Assembly: GCF_003574315.2 (NCBI RefSeq)
Contig: NZ_AP025739.1
Coordinates: 3,038,001 to 3,102,000, forward strand
Reading direction: 5' to 3'
From: Capsulimonas corticalis
GTDB lineage: Bacteria > Armatimonadota > Armatimonadia > Armatimonadales > Capsulimonadaceae
Length of the DNA stretch: 64,000 nt
Part shown: positions 33,988 to 42,142 of the stretch, piece after piece
Layout of the letters: the number at the start of each line of letters is the position of its first letter
Position numbering within the stretch: position 1 is the first letter of the stretch
Notes under the pieces: generated by a model
Seen by the model: the letters and a program-made list of their open reading frames with translations, nothing else
Told to the model about the DNA's origin: nothing
Database searches by the model: none
Translations under genes and position numbers: made by a program

Positions 33988-35454
33988 ATGACAGCCAATA
34001 CGCGGGCGCGGCTCAGGACGCTCAAAAATGAAACGCTGGCTGGAATCACGGTCAGTTTCGCCATGGCGCCCGAAGTGGTGGCCTTCGCGTTCGTGGCGGG
34101 CGTCAATCCGATTGTGGGGCTTTATGCGGCCTTCACGGCGGGATTGGTGACGGCGCTGATCGGCGGCCGGCCGGGCATGATCACCGGCGGCGCCGGGTCG
34201 CTCGCCGTGGTGTCCACGGCGCTGGTGGCAACGTACGGCGCGCCGTATCTCTTCGCGGCCGTCGTGGTGATGGGCGGGATCCAAGCCCTGATCGGCGTCT
34301 TTCGCTGGGGGCGCTTTATCCGCCTGGTTCCTCACCCCGTCATGCTTGGGTTTGTCAACGGATTGGCGATTGTGATCTTTCTCGCGCAGCTTCGTCAGTT
34401 TCGCGGTCTGAGCGGGGCGGGGCTGGCGATGATGGTCGGGCTGACCGTCCTGACGCTTGTGATTACGGCGCTGCTGCCGCGTCTCACCAAGGCGGTCCCG
34501 TCATCGCTGGCGGCGATCTTGTTCGTGACGGCGTTTGTGCACGGATTGGGACTGCGCACGCGCACGGTGAGCGACCTGGCGTCGGTGCATGGGGCGTTTC
34601 CGCATTGGAGCCTGCCGGCCGTGCCGCTCACGGCGGCGACGCTGTGGCTCGTGTTGCCGTACGCCATGGTGCTGGCGGGCGTGGGGCTGACGGAATCATT
34701 GCTGACGCAGACGCTGGTGGACGAGATGACCGGGACCCGGACATCGCACGACCGGGAATGCGTCGGCCAGGGATTGGGCAATATCGTTACGGGCTTCTGC
34801 GGCGGCATGGGCGGCTGCGCCATGATCGCGCAGAGCATTCTGAACATCGAATCCGGTGGCCGGGGCCGATTGTCCGGGGTGGTGGAGGCCTGCTGCATTC
34901 TCGCGTTTGTCGTCGCGGCGTCGGGATTGATCGGCCTCGTTCCGATGGCGGCCCTGGTCGGCGTGATGTTTCTTGTTGTCTACAAGACATTCGCCTGGTC
35001 CAGCCTGCGCATCCTGCATCGTATTCCGCGCGGCGACGCCGCCGTGCTGGTGCTCGTGTCGGTGGTAACCGTGCTGGCGAATCTGGCGACGGCGGTATTA
35101 ATCGGTGTGGTCGTCTCGGCGCTGAAGTTCGCCTGGGAGACGGGAACGCGTCTCACCGCTCGCAAGTTTGAAGAAAACGGCAGTCGGGTGTATGAGCTCC
35201 ATGGCCCGGTCTTCTTCGGCTCGGCGCGTGTATTTGGCGAGTTGTTCGATCCGACGAGCGATCCCGTCCATACTGTCGCGGACTTTCAATTTTCGCGCCT
35301 TCACGACCACTCGGCGCTTGAGGCCGTTCGCGTGCTGGCGGGGCGGTATCAGGCCGTCGGGAAAACGCTTTCCGTACGCCATCTGAGCGCCGATTGCCGG
35401 CGCATGCTGGACAACGCGGGCGCGGCGTTCGATAAGAGCCTAATACGCGGCTAG
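33988..35454 (+). CDS. SulP-family anion transporter with STAS domain
   Basis: 488-aa inner-membrane protein with about eleven to twelve hydrophobic segments: first half ITVSFAMAPEVVAFAFVAGV, core motif VGLYAAFTAGLVTALIGG. A C-terminal STAS domain (about 385-485; VYELHGPVFFGSARVF) follows. Members carry sulfate, bicarbonate or dicarboxylates. It begins 17 nt after the apiosidase gene and precedes the aldo/keto reductase by 16 nt, so it is in the same transcript. It could import a sugar acid or sulfate; this is inference. No carbohydrate transporter is otherwise present in the run. Confidence 0.88.
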   Translation: MTANTRARLRTLKNETLAGITVSFAMAPEVVAFAFVAGVNPIVGLYAAFTAGLVTALIGGRPGMITGGAGSLAVVSTALVATYGAPYLFAAVVVMGGIQALIGVFRWGRFIRLVPHPVMLGFVNGLAIVIFLAQLRQFRGLSGAGLAMMVGLTVLTLVITALLPRLTKAVPSSLAAILFVTAFVHGLGLRTRTVSDLASVHGAFPHWSLPAVPLTAATLWLVLPYAMVLAGVGLTESLLTQTLVDEMTGTRTSHDRECVGQGLGNIVTGFCGGMGGCAMIAQSILNIESGGRGRLSGVVEACCILAFVVAASGLIGLVPMAALVGVMFLVVYKTFAWSSLRILHRIPRGDAAVLVLVSVVTVLANLATAVLIGVVVSALKFAWETGTRLTARKFEENGSRVYELHGPVFFGSARVFGELFDPTSDPVHTVADFQFSRLHDHSALEAVRVLAGRYQAVGKTLSVRHLSADCRRMLDNAGAAFDKSLIRG

Positions 35455-35470
35455 AAAAGGAAATGAAACC

Positions 35471-36454
35471 ATGTCTTTCGATCGTGTGACACTGACTGGT
35501 ACGGATCTCGTCGTTTCTTCGATTTGTCTCGGAACGGGCGGCTTTGGAACCACCGTTCCGCGCGACGAAGCATTCGGAATGCTGGATGACTTCCTCGCGC
35601 TGGGCGGCAGCTTCATCGACACCGCGCATAACTACGGCGACTGGATTCCCGAAATTCCGCGCAGCGCTAGCGAGCGGATCATCGGCGATTGGATGCGGGA
35701 TCGCGGCGTGCGCGGCGAGATCGTTCTCGCCACCAAGGGGGCGCACTGGAAGCTGGACGCGCCGCAAGTCCCTCGGCTTTCCCGCCAGGATATTCAAGAC
35801 GATCTGGACGGCAGTCTGGAGGCGCTCCAGACGGACCGGATCGATCTGTACTGGCTGCACCGCGACGACCCGGAGCGCCCCGTGCTCGATATTCTCCAAA
35901 CGCTGAACGATCAAACAGATGCGGGGAAGATCCGTTATTTTGGGGCGTCGAACTGGAAGCCCGCGCGGATCGCCGCCGCGCAGGACGCGGCGCACGCCGA
36001 GGGGATGCGGCCCTTCTCGGCTAACCAACTGCTTTGGAACGCTGCGCCGCTGGCGGGCCCGCCGTACGGCGATCCGACGACGGCGTGGATGGATGAGGAG
36101 GCGTACGCCTATCATCGCCGAACAGGCTTGAACGTGATTCCCTACCAGTCGCAGGCCTACGGGCTATTTCAGCGCATGTGGGAAGGGACGCTGGATCAGA
36201 TGAATCCGGGCTTTCGCGGATTCTACAAAGCCGAGGAAAGCGCCGCGCGCTATGAGCGTATGTGCGTGGTCATGGAGGAAACCGGACTGAGCATCACCCA
36301 GGTCACGCTTGCTTATCTCACATCCCAGCCGTTCACGACTGTTCCCATCGTCGGCTGCCGCACGCGCGAGCAGCTCGCCGACTGCATGACGGCCCTTGCC
36401 GTCCGCATCACGCCCGCGCAGGTACGGTATATCGAAAAGGGCGAGCGCGCTTAA
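35471..36454 (+). CDS. Aldo/keto reductase 1
   Basis: 327 aa, NADPH-dependent aldo/keto reductase barrel. DTAHNYGDW carries the catalytic Asp and Tyr, TKGAHW the Lys, and YWLHRDD the His. The C-terminus has the cofactor-binding VPIVGCRTREQL. AAAGGA lies nine bases before the ATG. In the apiose run it might reduce L-erythrulose or a related ketose, but family breadth makes any substrate a guess. Confidence 0.88.
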   Translation: MSFDRVTLTGTDLVVSSICLGTGGFGTTVPRDEAFGMLDDFLALGGSFIDTAHNYGDWIPEIPRSASERIIGDWMRDRGVRGEIVLATKGAHWKLDAPQVPRLSRQDIQDDLDGSLEALQTDRIDLYWLHRDDPERPVLDILQTLNDQTDAGKIRYFGASNWKPARIAAAQDAAHAEGMRPFSANQLLWNAAPLAGPPYGDPTTAWMDEEAYAYHRRTGLNVIPYQSQAYGLFQRMWEGTLDQMNPGFRGFYKAEESAARYERMCVVMEETGLSITQVTLAYLTSQPFTTVPIVGCRTREQLADCMTALAVRITPAQVRYIEKGERA

Positions 36455-36491
36455 TCTTACTTCTGTCGTTCCCATTCTGAAAGGTCAAACC

Positions 36492-37349
36492 ATGAACACG
36501 ATCAAAATCAGCAGCGCGGAGCTGCAAAGCGGGACCATCACTCCCGAACATCTGGCTGTCGCCGTGGAGGCGCTCAGCACGGACGGATATATTGTGCTGG
36601 AGGATGTCGTCGATCTGGACCACGTCGCCGTATTGCGGGAAAAGATGACCCAGGATGTCGAAGCGAGCCTGAGACGTCCCGACGCCGCGTTCAACTTCAA
36701 CCGGGGCAATATCCAGCAGAACCCGCCGCCGTACGCTCCCTATCTGTTCCGCGATGTTCTGGTGAATGATATCGCGATCGCCGTCACGCACGCCATTCTG
36801 GGCAATGGTCTCAAAAACGGCATGTATAGCGGCAACACGGCGATCAAGGCCGACGGCAAGCGGCAGCCGGTCCACGCCGATATCGGCCAGCTCTGGCCGA
36901 ACGTGCATGCGACACCCGCGTTCGCCTTCGTCGTCAACGTCCCGGTGGTGGATATGACGCCCGAAAACGGCTCCACGGAGATCTGGCCAGGGACGCATCT
37001 CGACAACACCGTCGCGATTCAGGATGAAGATATCAAAGTCTCCCTGGACGTGCTGGAGGACCGTCGCCGGATCGTTCCGCCGTTTCAGCCGAGCGTGAAG
37101 GCCGGAAGCATCGTCATCCGCGATATCCGCATGTGGCACGCGGGGATGCCCAACCTGACCGATCAACCGCGCCCGATGATCGCGATGATCCACTATGTGT
37201 CCTGGTTCCCAGCGCCGGAGATCGAGTTCGCGGACGGTTCGCAGGCGATCTTGGAGCACCCGATCCTGAAGACGTCCGCCAAGTTTGTCCAGGACAAGAT
37301 CAACTATATCGAGCAAACGGAAGCGTACGAGTTCCAGGCGGAAAAGTAA
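36492..37349 (+). CDS. Phytanoyl-CoA dioxygenase-family (PhyH) oxygenase 1
   Basis: 285 aa, Fe(II)/2-oxoglutarate oxygenase of the PhyH type. VHADIGQLWP gives the HxD pair and IRMWHAGMPN the distal His, with an Arg in the following strand (QPRPMIAM) for 2-oxoglutarate. AAAGG seven bases before ATG 36492 fixes the start. Last gene of the run before the LacI gene, which has its own promoter. Hydroxylation target unknown. Confidence 0.85.
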   Translation: MNTIKISSAELQSGTITPEHLAVAVEALSTDGYIVLEDVVDLDHVAVLREKMTQDVEASLRRPDAAFNFNRGNIQQNPPPYAPYLFRDVLVNDIAIAVTHAILGNGLKNGMYSGNTAIKADGKRQPVHADIGQLWPNVHATPAFAFVVNVPVVDMTPENGSTEIWPGTHLDNTVAIQDEDIKVSLDVLEDRRRIVPPFQPSVKAGSIVIRDIRMWHAGMPNLTDQPRPMIAMIHYVSWFPAPEIEFADGSQAILEHPILKTSAKFVQDKINYIEQTEAYEFQAEK

Positions 37350-37379
37350 CCGCGCAAACGCCCTGACTGATCTTGGCCC

Positions 37380-37408
37380 TTGACAGAGCCTTTTCTGCGT
37401 GCTAGTAT
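37380..37408 (+). promoter_or_regulatory. Promoter of the LacI gene at 37447
   Basis: TTGACA (37380-37385), 17-bp spacer, TAGTAT (37403-37408). Its -10 box is the start of the operator at 37403. Confidence 0.85.
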
Positions 37409-37422
37409 ATCCCACGTAGTAT
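37403..37422. promoter_or_regulatory. Operator ATACTACGT-N3-ATATACTA, copy 1
   Basis: TAGTATATCCCACGTAGTAT; on the minus strand this reads ATACTACGT-ggg-ATATACTA. It matches ATACTACGT-ccg-ATATACTA inside 38567-38591 before the pilin 6 gene. Confidence 0.75.
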
Positions 37423-37446
37423 GTAGGGCTGGGCCAAGATCAACCA

Positions 37447-38529
37447 ATGAGCACAACGCAAAAAGATATCGCCGCGAAATTGAAGCTGTCCCAGAGTCTG
37501 GTCGGTAAGATTCTGAACGGCAGCCCCAATGTATGGGCGTCCGAGGAAACACGGCAGCGCATTCTGGTGACGGCGCGGGATATGGGATATCAGCCGCACG
37601 CGGCCGCGCGGGCGCTGCGTTCGGGCAAGACGCGCATTATCGGCTATCTGACGCTCCAGCCTCCGGGGATCGATCCGCGCACCGAAGACGGCGGGGAAGT
37701 CAAGGCGCTCGCCAGCAGCATGGCCGAGATCGGCTACGGACTGCTCGTCAATGTCCTGCCAAGCCAGCATCAGCTTCTGACCAGCCTGCGCCAGATGGCC
37801 GCGTCGCGGTCGTGTGACGCCTTTGTGCTCTGGGGCGCGGAAGCGGATATTCTGGAGCAGGGAGACCTGCTCGAAAAACTGGAGGCTCCGTTCTTCGTCA
37901 AGGGGCACTATCCCGCCCATCCCACATGGCGTCAGATCGATTACGATCATCACCACATGATGGCGCAGGTCGTCGCGCATTTCGTCTCGCTCGGCCATCG
38001 CCGGATCGCCTACGTCGGCTTTGAGGGCAAAGAGGAGCATCTGCGCCGCCTTCTTGATGGCTACATGGAAAGCATGCAGGCGAACGGGCTTCCGACGCGC
38101 GAGGCCCTGATCGTCGCCGAAGTCAGCGATATCGACCTTATTGCGGCGCATATGGAGCGCTGGCTGGATCTTCCCGAGGACGAGCAGCCGACCGCGATCG
38201 CAGTCGGCGCCGGCAACGCCGCCTGGGAAGGAATCGAAACCGCCCTGGCCCGGCGCGGGCGCTTCATCGGGGATCGCCCCGGCGACATCGCCGTCGCCGG
38301 CGAAACGCACTGGCCCTTCCGCCTGATGTTCGGGCGCGCCATGGGCTACACCCAGGTAGAACTCGCGGATCTGATCCGCGCCATGGCCTCCGAATTGATC
38401 TTCCCCGTCCTGCGCGGCGAATCGGTCGAACCAGTCGTGCGCATTCGCCCCACGCTCCAACCGCTCGACACCCTGGACCTGCGCAACTATAGTGTGGTCA
38501 TGGTCGAAGGCGCTCCCGAGCGGCGATAA
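37447..38529 (+). CDS. LacI-family transcriptional regulator
   Basis: 360 aa. LacI helix-turn-helix at the N-terminus (TTQKDIAAKLKLSQSLVGKI; MGYQPHAAARALRSGKTRII) and an effector domain with SLGHRRIAYVGFEG and the C-terminal IRPTLQPLDTLD. The shared ATACTACGT sites imply that it represses its own gene and the pilin 6 operon downstream. The second gene of that operon is a secreted beta-propeller, so the inducer is probably a polymer fragment, identity unknown. Confidence 0.93.
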   Translation: MSTTQKDIAAKLKLSQSLVGKILNGSPNVWASEETRQRILVTARDMGYQPHAAARALRSGKTRIIGYLTLQPPGIDPRTEDGGEVKALASSMAEIGYGLLVNVLPSQHQLLTSLRQMAASRSCDAFVLWGAEADILEQGDLLEKLEAPFFVKGHYPAHPTWRQIDYDHHHMMAQVVAHFVSLGHRRIAYVGFEGKEEHLRRLLDGYMESMQANGLPTREALIVAEVSDIDLIAAHMERWLDLPEDEQPTAIAVGAGNAAWEGIETALARRGRFIGDRPGDIAVAGETHWPFRLMFGRAMGYTQVELADLIRAMASELIFPVLRGESVEPVVRIRPTLQPLDTLDLRNYSVVMVEGAPERR

Positions 38530-38539
38530 AAATTTCCTA

Positions 38540-38568
38540 TTGACAGAATGCGCAGTGAATGTTAATAT
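38540..38568 (+). promoter_or_regulatory. Promoter of pilin 6
   Basis: TTGACA (38540-38545), 17-bp spacer, TAATAT (38563-38568), immediately followed by the operator repeats. Confidence 0.88.
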
Positions 38569-38591
38569 ATACTACGTCCGATATACTACGT
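38567..38591. promoter_or_regulatory. Operator direct repeat ATATACTACGT x2, copy 2
   Basis: ATATACTACGT (38567-38577) and ATATACTACGT (38581-38591), separated by three bases, at the transcription start of pilin 6. Same sequence as the site at 37403 in the regulator promoter. Confidence 0.78.
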
Positions 38592-38656
38592 AATACATCG
38601 GCGTGTACGCATTTCATCCGTCGCTATTTTGGAGAAATTTCGGTTAGGAGAATACC

Positions 38657-39418
38657 ATGAAGAACTATCGAGCCATCGCCGGATCCCATCGTTCCGCATT
38701 CACTCTTATCGAGCTGCTAGTTGTGATCGCCATCATAGCGATTCTCGCCGCAATCCTTTTCCCCGTCTTCGCCAAGGCCCGCGAAAAGGCCCGGCAGACG
38801 AGCTGCGCTTCCAATATGAAGCAGCTGGGACTCGCGGTGATGCAATATGTCCAGGACTCCGATGAAACCTATCCGAGCGCCTGGGGATCCGACGTCTGCA
38901 CGCAGACCTGGCGCCAGATGGTTTACAACTATGTGAAGAGCGCCGACGTTTATCGCTGTCCTTCGAACCCGGCTGGTAAGGACGCCGCCTGGGACCCGGC
39001 GGCGGGCAACGGCTGCACGGCGCGCGTCTACCCGCAAATCTGGCAGTCCTATTCGGCGAATTCCAACAGCGTGAACGGTCTGAACCAGAATGCGCCATTC
39101 GCCAACGGCAACTCGCCCATCGCCCTGGCGACGATTCAGGCGCCCGCCCAGGTCATTCTGCTGACAGAGGCGCTGGCTCCGTATCCCGACGCCAGCATCA
39201 ATAATACCGGCGTCCAGCTGTTCGCCGGCCATACACAGCAGACGAACCTGCTGTTTTGCGACGGCCATGTCAAATCCATGCGCCTGTCGCAAACGATCAA
39301 TGAGACCGACGGCGGAGGTTCGCGAACCAACCTCTGGTCGATCGACAACACGCCGCTGAGCGGAGGCAACTTCTCAAACGCACAGACCGTCATCAACAAC
39401 GCGTACGGCGTGAAATAG
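38657..39418 (+). CDS. DUF1559 prepilin-like protein 6
   Basis: 253 aa: [33 protein letters not shown], a head with Tyr/Trp/Asn-rich loops, and the ending [18 protein letters not shown] six bases before the ATG. It has its own repressed promoter and leads the operon of the two beta-propeller proteins, the AraC regulator and PhyH. Confidence 0.92.
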   Translation: MKNYRAIAGSHRSAFTLIELLVVIAIIAILAAILFPVFAKAREKARQTSCASNMKQLGLAVMQYVQDSDETYPSAWGSDVCTQTWRQMVYNYVKSADVYRCPSNPAGKDAAWDPAAGNGCTARVYPQIWQSYSANSNSVNGLNQNAPFANGNSPIALATIQAPAQVILLTEALAPYPDASINNTGVQLFAGHTQQTNLLFCDGHVKSMRLSQTINETDGGGSRTNLWSIDNTPLSGGNFSNAQTVINNAYGVK

Positions 39419-39427
39419 ACGTTGCGA

Positions 39428-39470
39428 GATCACGGCCGGACCGCCACGGCCGTGATCGAAGTTTTGTGTT
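39428..39470 (+). terminator. Hairpin/attenuator after pilin 6
   Basis: GATCACGGCCG with CGGCCGTGATC (11-bp stem, 8-nt loop), followed by an imperfect T-rich tail (GAAGTTTTGTGTTTATTTG). Probably partial termination, since the next gene has no clear promoter of its own. Confidence 0.7.
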
Positions 39471-39521
39471 TATTTGAAATTATTGCTTATCAGTTCACTC
39501 GCGATCCAATGGAGGCACACG

Positions 39522-42032
39522 ATGAATGACAATCGGATGGCGGTTTTAGTCGCCTTGGCGCTGGCGGTTGTGGCGGCCGCGCCGCCGGCGCGGGCCCAGC
39601 TAACTTACACGGAGTCGTGGGCAGGAAATAGTTTTGGCGGCGACAACGATCATATTCAAGGTCAGGTGAAGGATTTTTGGGTCGCCTCGAATGGTTACTG
39701 TTACACGAACAGCGATTGGGACGAGTGGGGCAGGGCGGCCGCCGTCTACAACAGCAGCCTGAACTCCGTTGGACCGGCGGCGTACGGCTCCGGCAACAAT
39801 TACTATCGCGATCCCAGCGGCAACAGCACGGACATCAACGGCTACGCCGTGACCGGCGATGGAACCTACATCTATCTGGGCGTGGGGGGCAGCGGCTTAC
39901 AGCGCAATAATCCCAACGGATCGTATGGGGGCTGGAACGGTCTGAGCGGCGATAAGATCGTGGGGCTTGCGGCGAGCGGCGGCGTGCTGGCGGCTGCGGA
40001 TGTGACCAACAATCAGGTCCACATCTTCACGACGTCGAATATGACCGAGACGCATACCTGGAGCGTCGCCACTCCTGGAAAGCTGCGGCTCGATTCCAGC
40101 GGCAATCTCTGGGTCATCACTGGCGGGGTCGTCAAGAAGTACAATCAGAGCGGCTCGGCGCTTGGTCCCGTGATCACGCTGCCCAGCAGCGGCGTTCCCG
40201 TGAACCTCGCGTTCGACAACAGCGGCCGGCTGCTGGTCTGCGACAACGGACCCAATCAAAATGTCAAGATCTACACCAACCTCAGCAACACCAGCCCGAC
40301 GCTGAGCGCCATTTACGGAGTCTCCGGCGGCGTTTACGGCGGCTCGACCGCCGGAAGCCTCGACGACGGTAATGGATCGCTCAAGCTGCATCAGCTTTCC
40401 GGGGTCGGCGTGGATTCCAGCGGCAATATCTATGTCAGCATGGGCGCGGACAATGGCCGGTGGTATACCGAGCTGGTCAAGTTCAACACCAGCCAGCAGG
40501 TTTTGGCCCGGAAGTTCGCGCTGTTCAGCAACAACGCGCACGCCGATCCGGCTTCGGATGGGACCAACGTCTACACCAACATGAGCCGGTACGCCATGAA
40601 CTACGCCAATACAGGCGCCGGAAGTCAGTGGTCGATGAAGGCTTACACGCAAAACCCGTTTCTCTATCCGGACGATCCGCGGCTGCACATGGGCTGCGAG
40701 GCGGCCTGGGTCGTGAATAACGGCGGGCACAAGCTTCTCTACACCAGCGGCATGAAGGGCGGCGGCGTGGCGGTGTTCCGGTTCAACGGCGAGATCGCCG
40801 TGCCGTGCGCGCTTTTCCTGGAGAACACCACCCTGGGCTCCTGGCCCACCAACGATCCGTATCAGGGACAGAGCGGGATGCTCGTGTGGACGGATTCCAA
40901 CGGCGACGGCCAGTTCAATTCGAACGAGTTCAGCCTGTACACCGACGTCAATCCCTATACGGGCGCCTTTGAGGTGGACGAAAACGGCGGCGTCTGGCAG
41001 GCCGTGCGGCCCAACGACGGGCACAACGCCATCGTGTACTACAAGGTCACCTTGATCGGCTCCAATGGACTGCCGGCCTTCAGTCGTAATCTGTACGACC
41101 GGCCGTCGATGTTCAGCGAATCGCTGCACGAGCGCTATGTCCCGTCCACGGATACGCTGTATGTGAGCGGCTTTACCTCTTATCCGGGGTACGACCCGTC
41201 GAAAGATCTCGGCAATGTGGTCGGCAAGTTCGTGGGCTGGGTCAACGGCGGAAACCACGGCTCCGGCGCGACGCCCGCCGTTACGTTCAATCTGCCGTTC
41301 AACAACACAGGGAACAGCAGCGGCACAATTCCCGGCGCGTTCGACGTCTGTGGGCCGTACCTATTTACGGACGATGTTTACCACGCCAATATCAACGTCT
41401 TCGACAACTCCAGCGGATCTCAACTGGGCCAGTTCGTCCCAACGCGGTTCACCGAGACGGCGGGCGGGCCGCTGCTGGGCGATCCTTCGGGATGGCTGGA
41501 TATGATCAACGCGATCCGGGTCACCAAGCGAGCCAACGGGGATTATCTGGTGTTCGCGGAGGAAAATAAGGACGCGAAGGTCGATTTCTATACCTGGAAC
41601 CCTGGCGCGCCAATCGGTAAAACGATCACTCTGAAAGCCGTCAACGGCTACTACGTCTCAGGCGACCTGAACGACGCCAGCTCGGTCCTCGACGCCAAAT
41701 ATCAAACCTCGAACGTCGGCGTTTGGGAGAAGTTTTCGGTGGTGGACGCGGGCGGCGGCTTTATCGCGCTCAAATCCAGCAACGGCTACTACGTTTCCTG
41801 CGACATGAGCAACGGCGGAATTCTCGACGCCAAGTATCAGACCTCGACCATCGGCGAGTGGGAGAAGTTCACCTGGCAGAACCTTGGCGGCGGCAACATC
41901 GCCCTCAAAGCGAACGCCAACGGCTACTATGTCTCCTGCGATCTGAACAACAACTCGGTGCTGACGGCCAAATATCAAATGACGACGCCCGGAACCTGGG
42001 AGACATTTGCCGAATCGACCCTCGGCAATTAG
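39522..42032 (+). CDS. Secreted beta-propeller protein with fascin-like C-terminal domain
   Basis: 836 aa with a signal peptide (ends about ARAQ). The body carries repeated SSGNLWVITGG/DNSGRLLVCDNG-like NHL blades, suggesting a beta-propeller. The last 130 residues hold three repeats of the form ALKA-NGYYVS-DLNN-VL-AKYQ, the beta-trefoil pattern of fascin-like domains found on some secreted polysaccharide-active proteins. No catalytic residues recognised. GGAGG six bases before ATG 39522 fixes the start. It is paralogous to the next gene. Likely a carbohydrate-binding or lyase-like extracellular protein. Confidence 0.75.
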   Translation: MNDNRMAVLVALALAVVAAAPPARAQLTYTESWAGNSFGGDNDHIQGQVKDFWVASNGYCYTNSDWDEWGRAAAVYNSSLNSVGPAAYGSGNNYYRDPSGNSTDINGYAVTGDGTYIYLGVGGSGLQRNNPNGSYGGWNGLSGDKIVGLAASGGVLAAADVTNNQVHIFTTSNMTETHTWSVATPGKLRLDSSGNLWVITGGVVKKYNQSGSALGPVITLPSSGVPVNLAFDNSGRLLVCDNGPNQNVKIYTNLSNTSPTLSAIYGVSGGVYGGSTAGSLDDGNGSLKLHQLSGVGVDSSGNIYVSMGADNGRWYTELVKFNTSQQVLARKFALFSNNAHADPASDGTNVYTNMSRYAMNYANTGAGSQWSMKAYTQNPFLYPDDPRLHMGCEAAWVVNNGGHKLLYTSGMKGGGVAVFRFNGEIAVPCALFLENTTLGSWPTNDPYQGQSGMLVWTDSNGDGQFNSNEFSLYTDVNPYTGAFEVDENGGVWQAVRPNDGHNAIVYYKVTLIGSNGLPAFSRNLYDRPSMFSESLHERYVPSTDTLYVSGFTSYPGYDPSKDLGNVVGKFVGWVNGGNHGSGATPAVTFNLPFNNTGNSSGTIPGAFDVCGPYLFTDDVYHANINVFDNSSGSQLGQFVPTRFTETAGGPLLGDPSGWLDMINAIRVTKRANGDYLVFAEENKDAKVDFYTWNPGAPIGKTITLKAVNGYYVSGDLNDASSVLDAKYQTSNVGVWEKFSVVDAGGGFIALKSSNGYYVSCDMSNGGILDAKYQTSTIGEWEKFTWQNLGGGNIALKANANGYYVSCDLNNNSVLTAKYQMTTPGTWETFAESTLGN

Positions 42033-42142
42033 AAAGATCGTTCACTCACTCAAAGCACAGTCATGACTTACTTCGGCCTGCCGGCGATGTCTCATCGCCG
42101 GCGGACCGCTTTTTGCGTTTTCGCCATCGCCCAATATTCACC

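Noticed and set aside
39897-41258. 453-codon minus-strand frame inside the beta-propeller gene
   Set aside because: Shadow of the plus-strand gene, which has a signal peptide, a good ribosome site and repeat structure.
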